Part shown: positions 62,950 through 64,000 of the stretch, in pieces
Layout of the letters: each line of letters opens with the position of its first letter
How positions within the stretch are numbered: position 1 is the first letter of the stretch
Source: Plotosus lineatus
Lineage: Eukaryota > Chordata > Actinopteri > Siluriformes > Plotosidae
Assembly: GCA_024760905.1 (NCBI GenBank)
Contig: CM045750.1
Location: 17,290,419-17,354,418, forward strand
Direction: 5' to 3'
Length of the DNA: 64,000 nt
Translations under genes and position numbers: made by a program
Notes under the pieces: model-generated
What the model was told of the DNA's origin: nothing
The model's input: only the letters and a program-made list of their open reading frames with translations
The model's database searches: none

Positions 62950-63315
62950 GCTTCTTCTTCTTCTTCTTTTCGTCTGTTCCCTTTCAGAGGTCGCCACAGC
63001 GAATCATGCCCAGTCTGTTGGGTTGGGTTTTTACACCCGAGCCTAGTGGCTCATCAGGCCGGTGCTTATCCCCGGTTTCAGTAGCATGAAGCGACCAGGT
63101 GTTCAACTCCTCTTGGATGGGACGCGAGTCCATCGCAGGTTACCTTCCCAGTATATTTTACTGGTCCCCATTTATACTGCTGGGTGAACAGAGGCACACT
63201 TGTGGTTGAGATCTTGCCCAGGAGGTCTTAGCACAGTGAGGGTCTCAGTGGGATTTGAACTCACAACCTTCCGATCATGAGCATAGCACTCTAACCACGA
63301 CACCACCGGCCCCAC
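62950..63315 (-). repeat. Antisense tail B fragment joined to antisense SINE family C
   Basis: 62950-63008: TTCTTCTTTTCGTCTGTTCC and AGAGGTCGCCACAGCGAAT (tail B complement). 63030-63315: GGCTCATCAGGCCGGTGCTT, 'acgcgagtccatcgcaggtta', GTGGGATTTGAACTCACAAC (B-box complement) and ACTCTAACCACGACACCACC. Confidence 0.75.
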
Positions 63316-63319
63316 TTAA

Positions 63320-63770
63320 ATTCTTTATATTTTTTGGAAACAAAATGTCAATAATTAAAGAAAATGCCCCATTTAAACTGAAAAAAAAGCTCAGTTCCTT
63401 AAATGACTAAATATTACTGAAAAAATGTAAGCATTACCAGTGTAAGCATCTAGAATGCGACTTTATCTTTTTTATCCTTTCTATCCTTCTTACTTTGAGA
63501 TAACAGCTTGTTATCTACTCCAAAATCCACCCCACATAATTAAACAGAAATGATCAACTGATAGACAAAAAGTACCCTCCTTGAGAAGTCTGCCCTTCAT
63601 TGCCACTGAAGCAAGTCATCTCAGCATTTTTTTTTCCTTCTCTGTGTCCAAGCGAGAAAAACCTCCAAACCCAAGTGACCTTTTTGCTTCAATTATGTGA
63701 TTAGTGCTCAAAGGTGTATGTTCACACATCGCTCTGTGATCAAGTGCCGTTTAGTTTTAAACTGACAAGC
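63320..63770. other. Intergenic, nothing recognised
   Basis: AT-rich with no gene or repeat signal that I can name. Confidence 0.35.
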
Positions 63771-63771
63771 A

Positions 63772-63969
63772 GGAGGGTGGTGGCACGGTGGCGTAGTGGT
63801 CAGCATGTCCTCCTTCCAGCAAGTAGGCCCAGGTTTCAAGTTCTGGGTTTGAGTCCTGGACGTTGCTGTTTAGTGTTCACGTGTTCTCTTTGTGCCTTGC
63901 AGCTACTCCAGTTTCCTCCTTCAATCCAAAGACATGCACAAGAAGCTAATTGGCTGTTTCAAATTGCCC

Positions 63970-64000
<31 letters not shown>
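63772..64000 (+). repeat. HE1-like SINE, sense, running off the window with a GT microsatellite
   Basis: Head GGTGGCACGGTGGCGTAGTGG, CAGGTTTCAAGTTCTGGG, 'cgtgttctctttgtgcc', TCAATCCAAAGACATGCACA, TTGGCTGTTTCAAATTGCCC, then (GT)n from 63972 to the window edge, at the same SINE position as the GT tract at 1200. Confidence 0.75.

Overview
The window is nuclear DNA from a ray-finned (teleost) fish. This rests on intron-split vertebrate genes with GT/AG junctions, many fish repeat families (Tc1-like transposons, RTE- and L2-like LINEs, tRNA-headed SINEs with a HE1/DANA-like layout, short inverted-repeat transposons) and long CA, TA and TC microsatellites. All recognised genes lie on the + strand.

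Layout. (1) 2-18148 is the 3' part of an inverted-formin gene of the FHDC1 type: 11 exons, entered at the polyproline FH1 region, through the FH2 actin domain, to one large last exon for the tail, with a 3'UTR to about 19240. (2) 19240-22200 is intergenic and repeat-bearing. (3) 22230-27480 looks like a spliced non-coding transcript: a housekeeping-type promoter (YY1 and ETS sites), five exons with only short reading frames, and introns holding a C/D-box snoRNA candidate (26896-26971), an H/ACA candidate (27094-27233) and a weaker structured candidate (26340-26601). Its long first intron holds nested DNA transposons and an intronless ORF with a P2X7-ballast-like cysteine cluster. (4) 28230-30400 is LINE and SINE debris. 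(5) 30526-36936 is a complete 8-exon slbp gene (histone mRNA stem-loop binding protein, 263 aa). (6) 39909-55432 is a 13-exon ccdc142 gene, with a secure C-terminal two thirds and tentative first four exons. (7) 55660-64000 is downstream intergenic DNA, mostly nested transposons, with one repeat-poor stretch (about 59620-60460) rich in homeodomain-type TAATTA cores.

The genes do not form a pathway: FHDC1 links actin and microtubules, SLBP processes and helps translate replication-dependent histone mRNA, and CCDC142 has no established function. A snoRNA host would belong to ribosome or spliceosome RNA modification. From memory, the human counterparts of the three coding genes sit at three separate places, so this order appears specific to a fish lineage.

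The most interesting signals are the apparently undescribed snoRNA host gene, the SINE families that share tail modules with the RTE LINE, and several transposon nests whose target-site duplications, and in one case both empty sites, can be read within the window.
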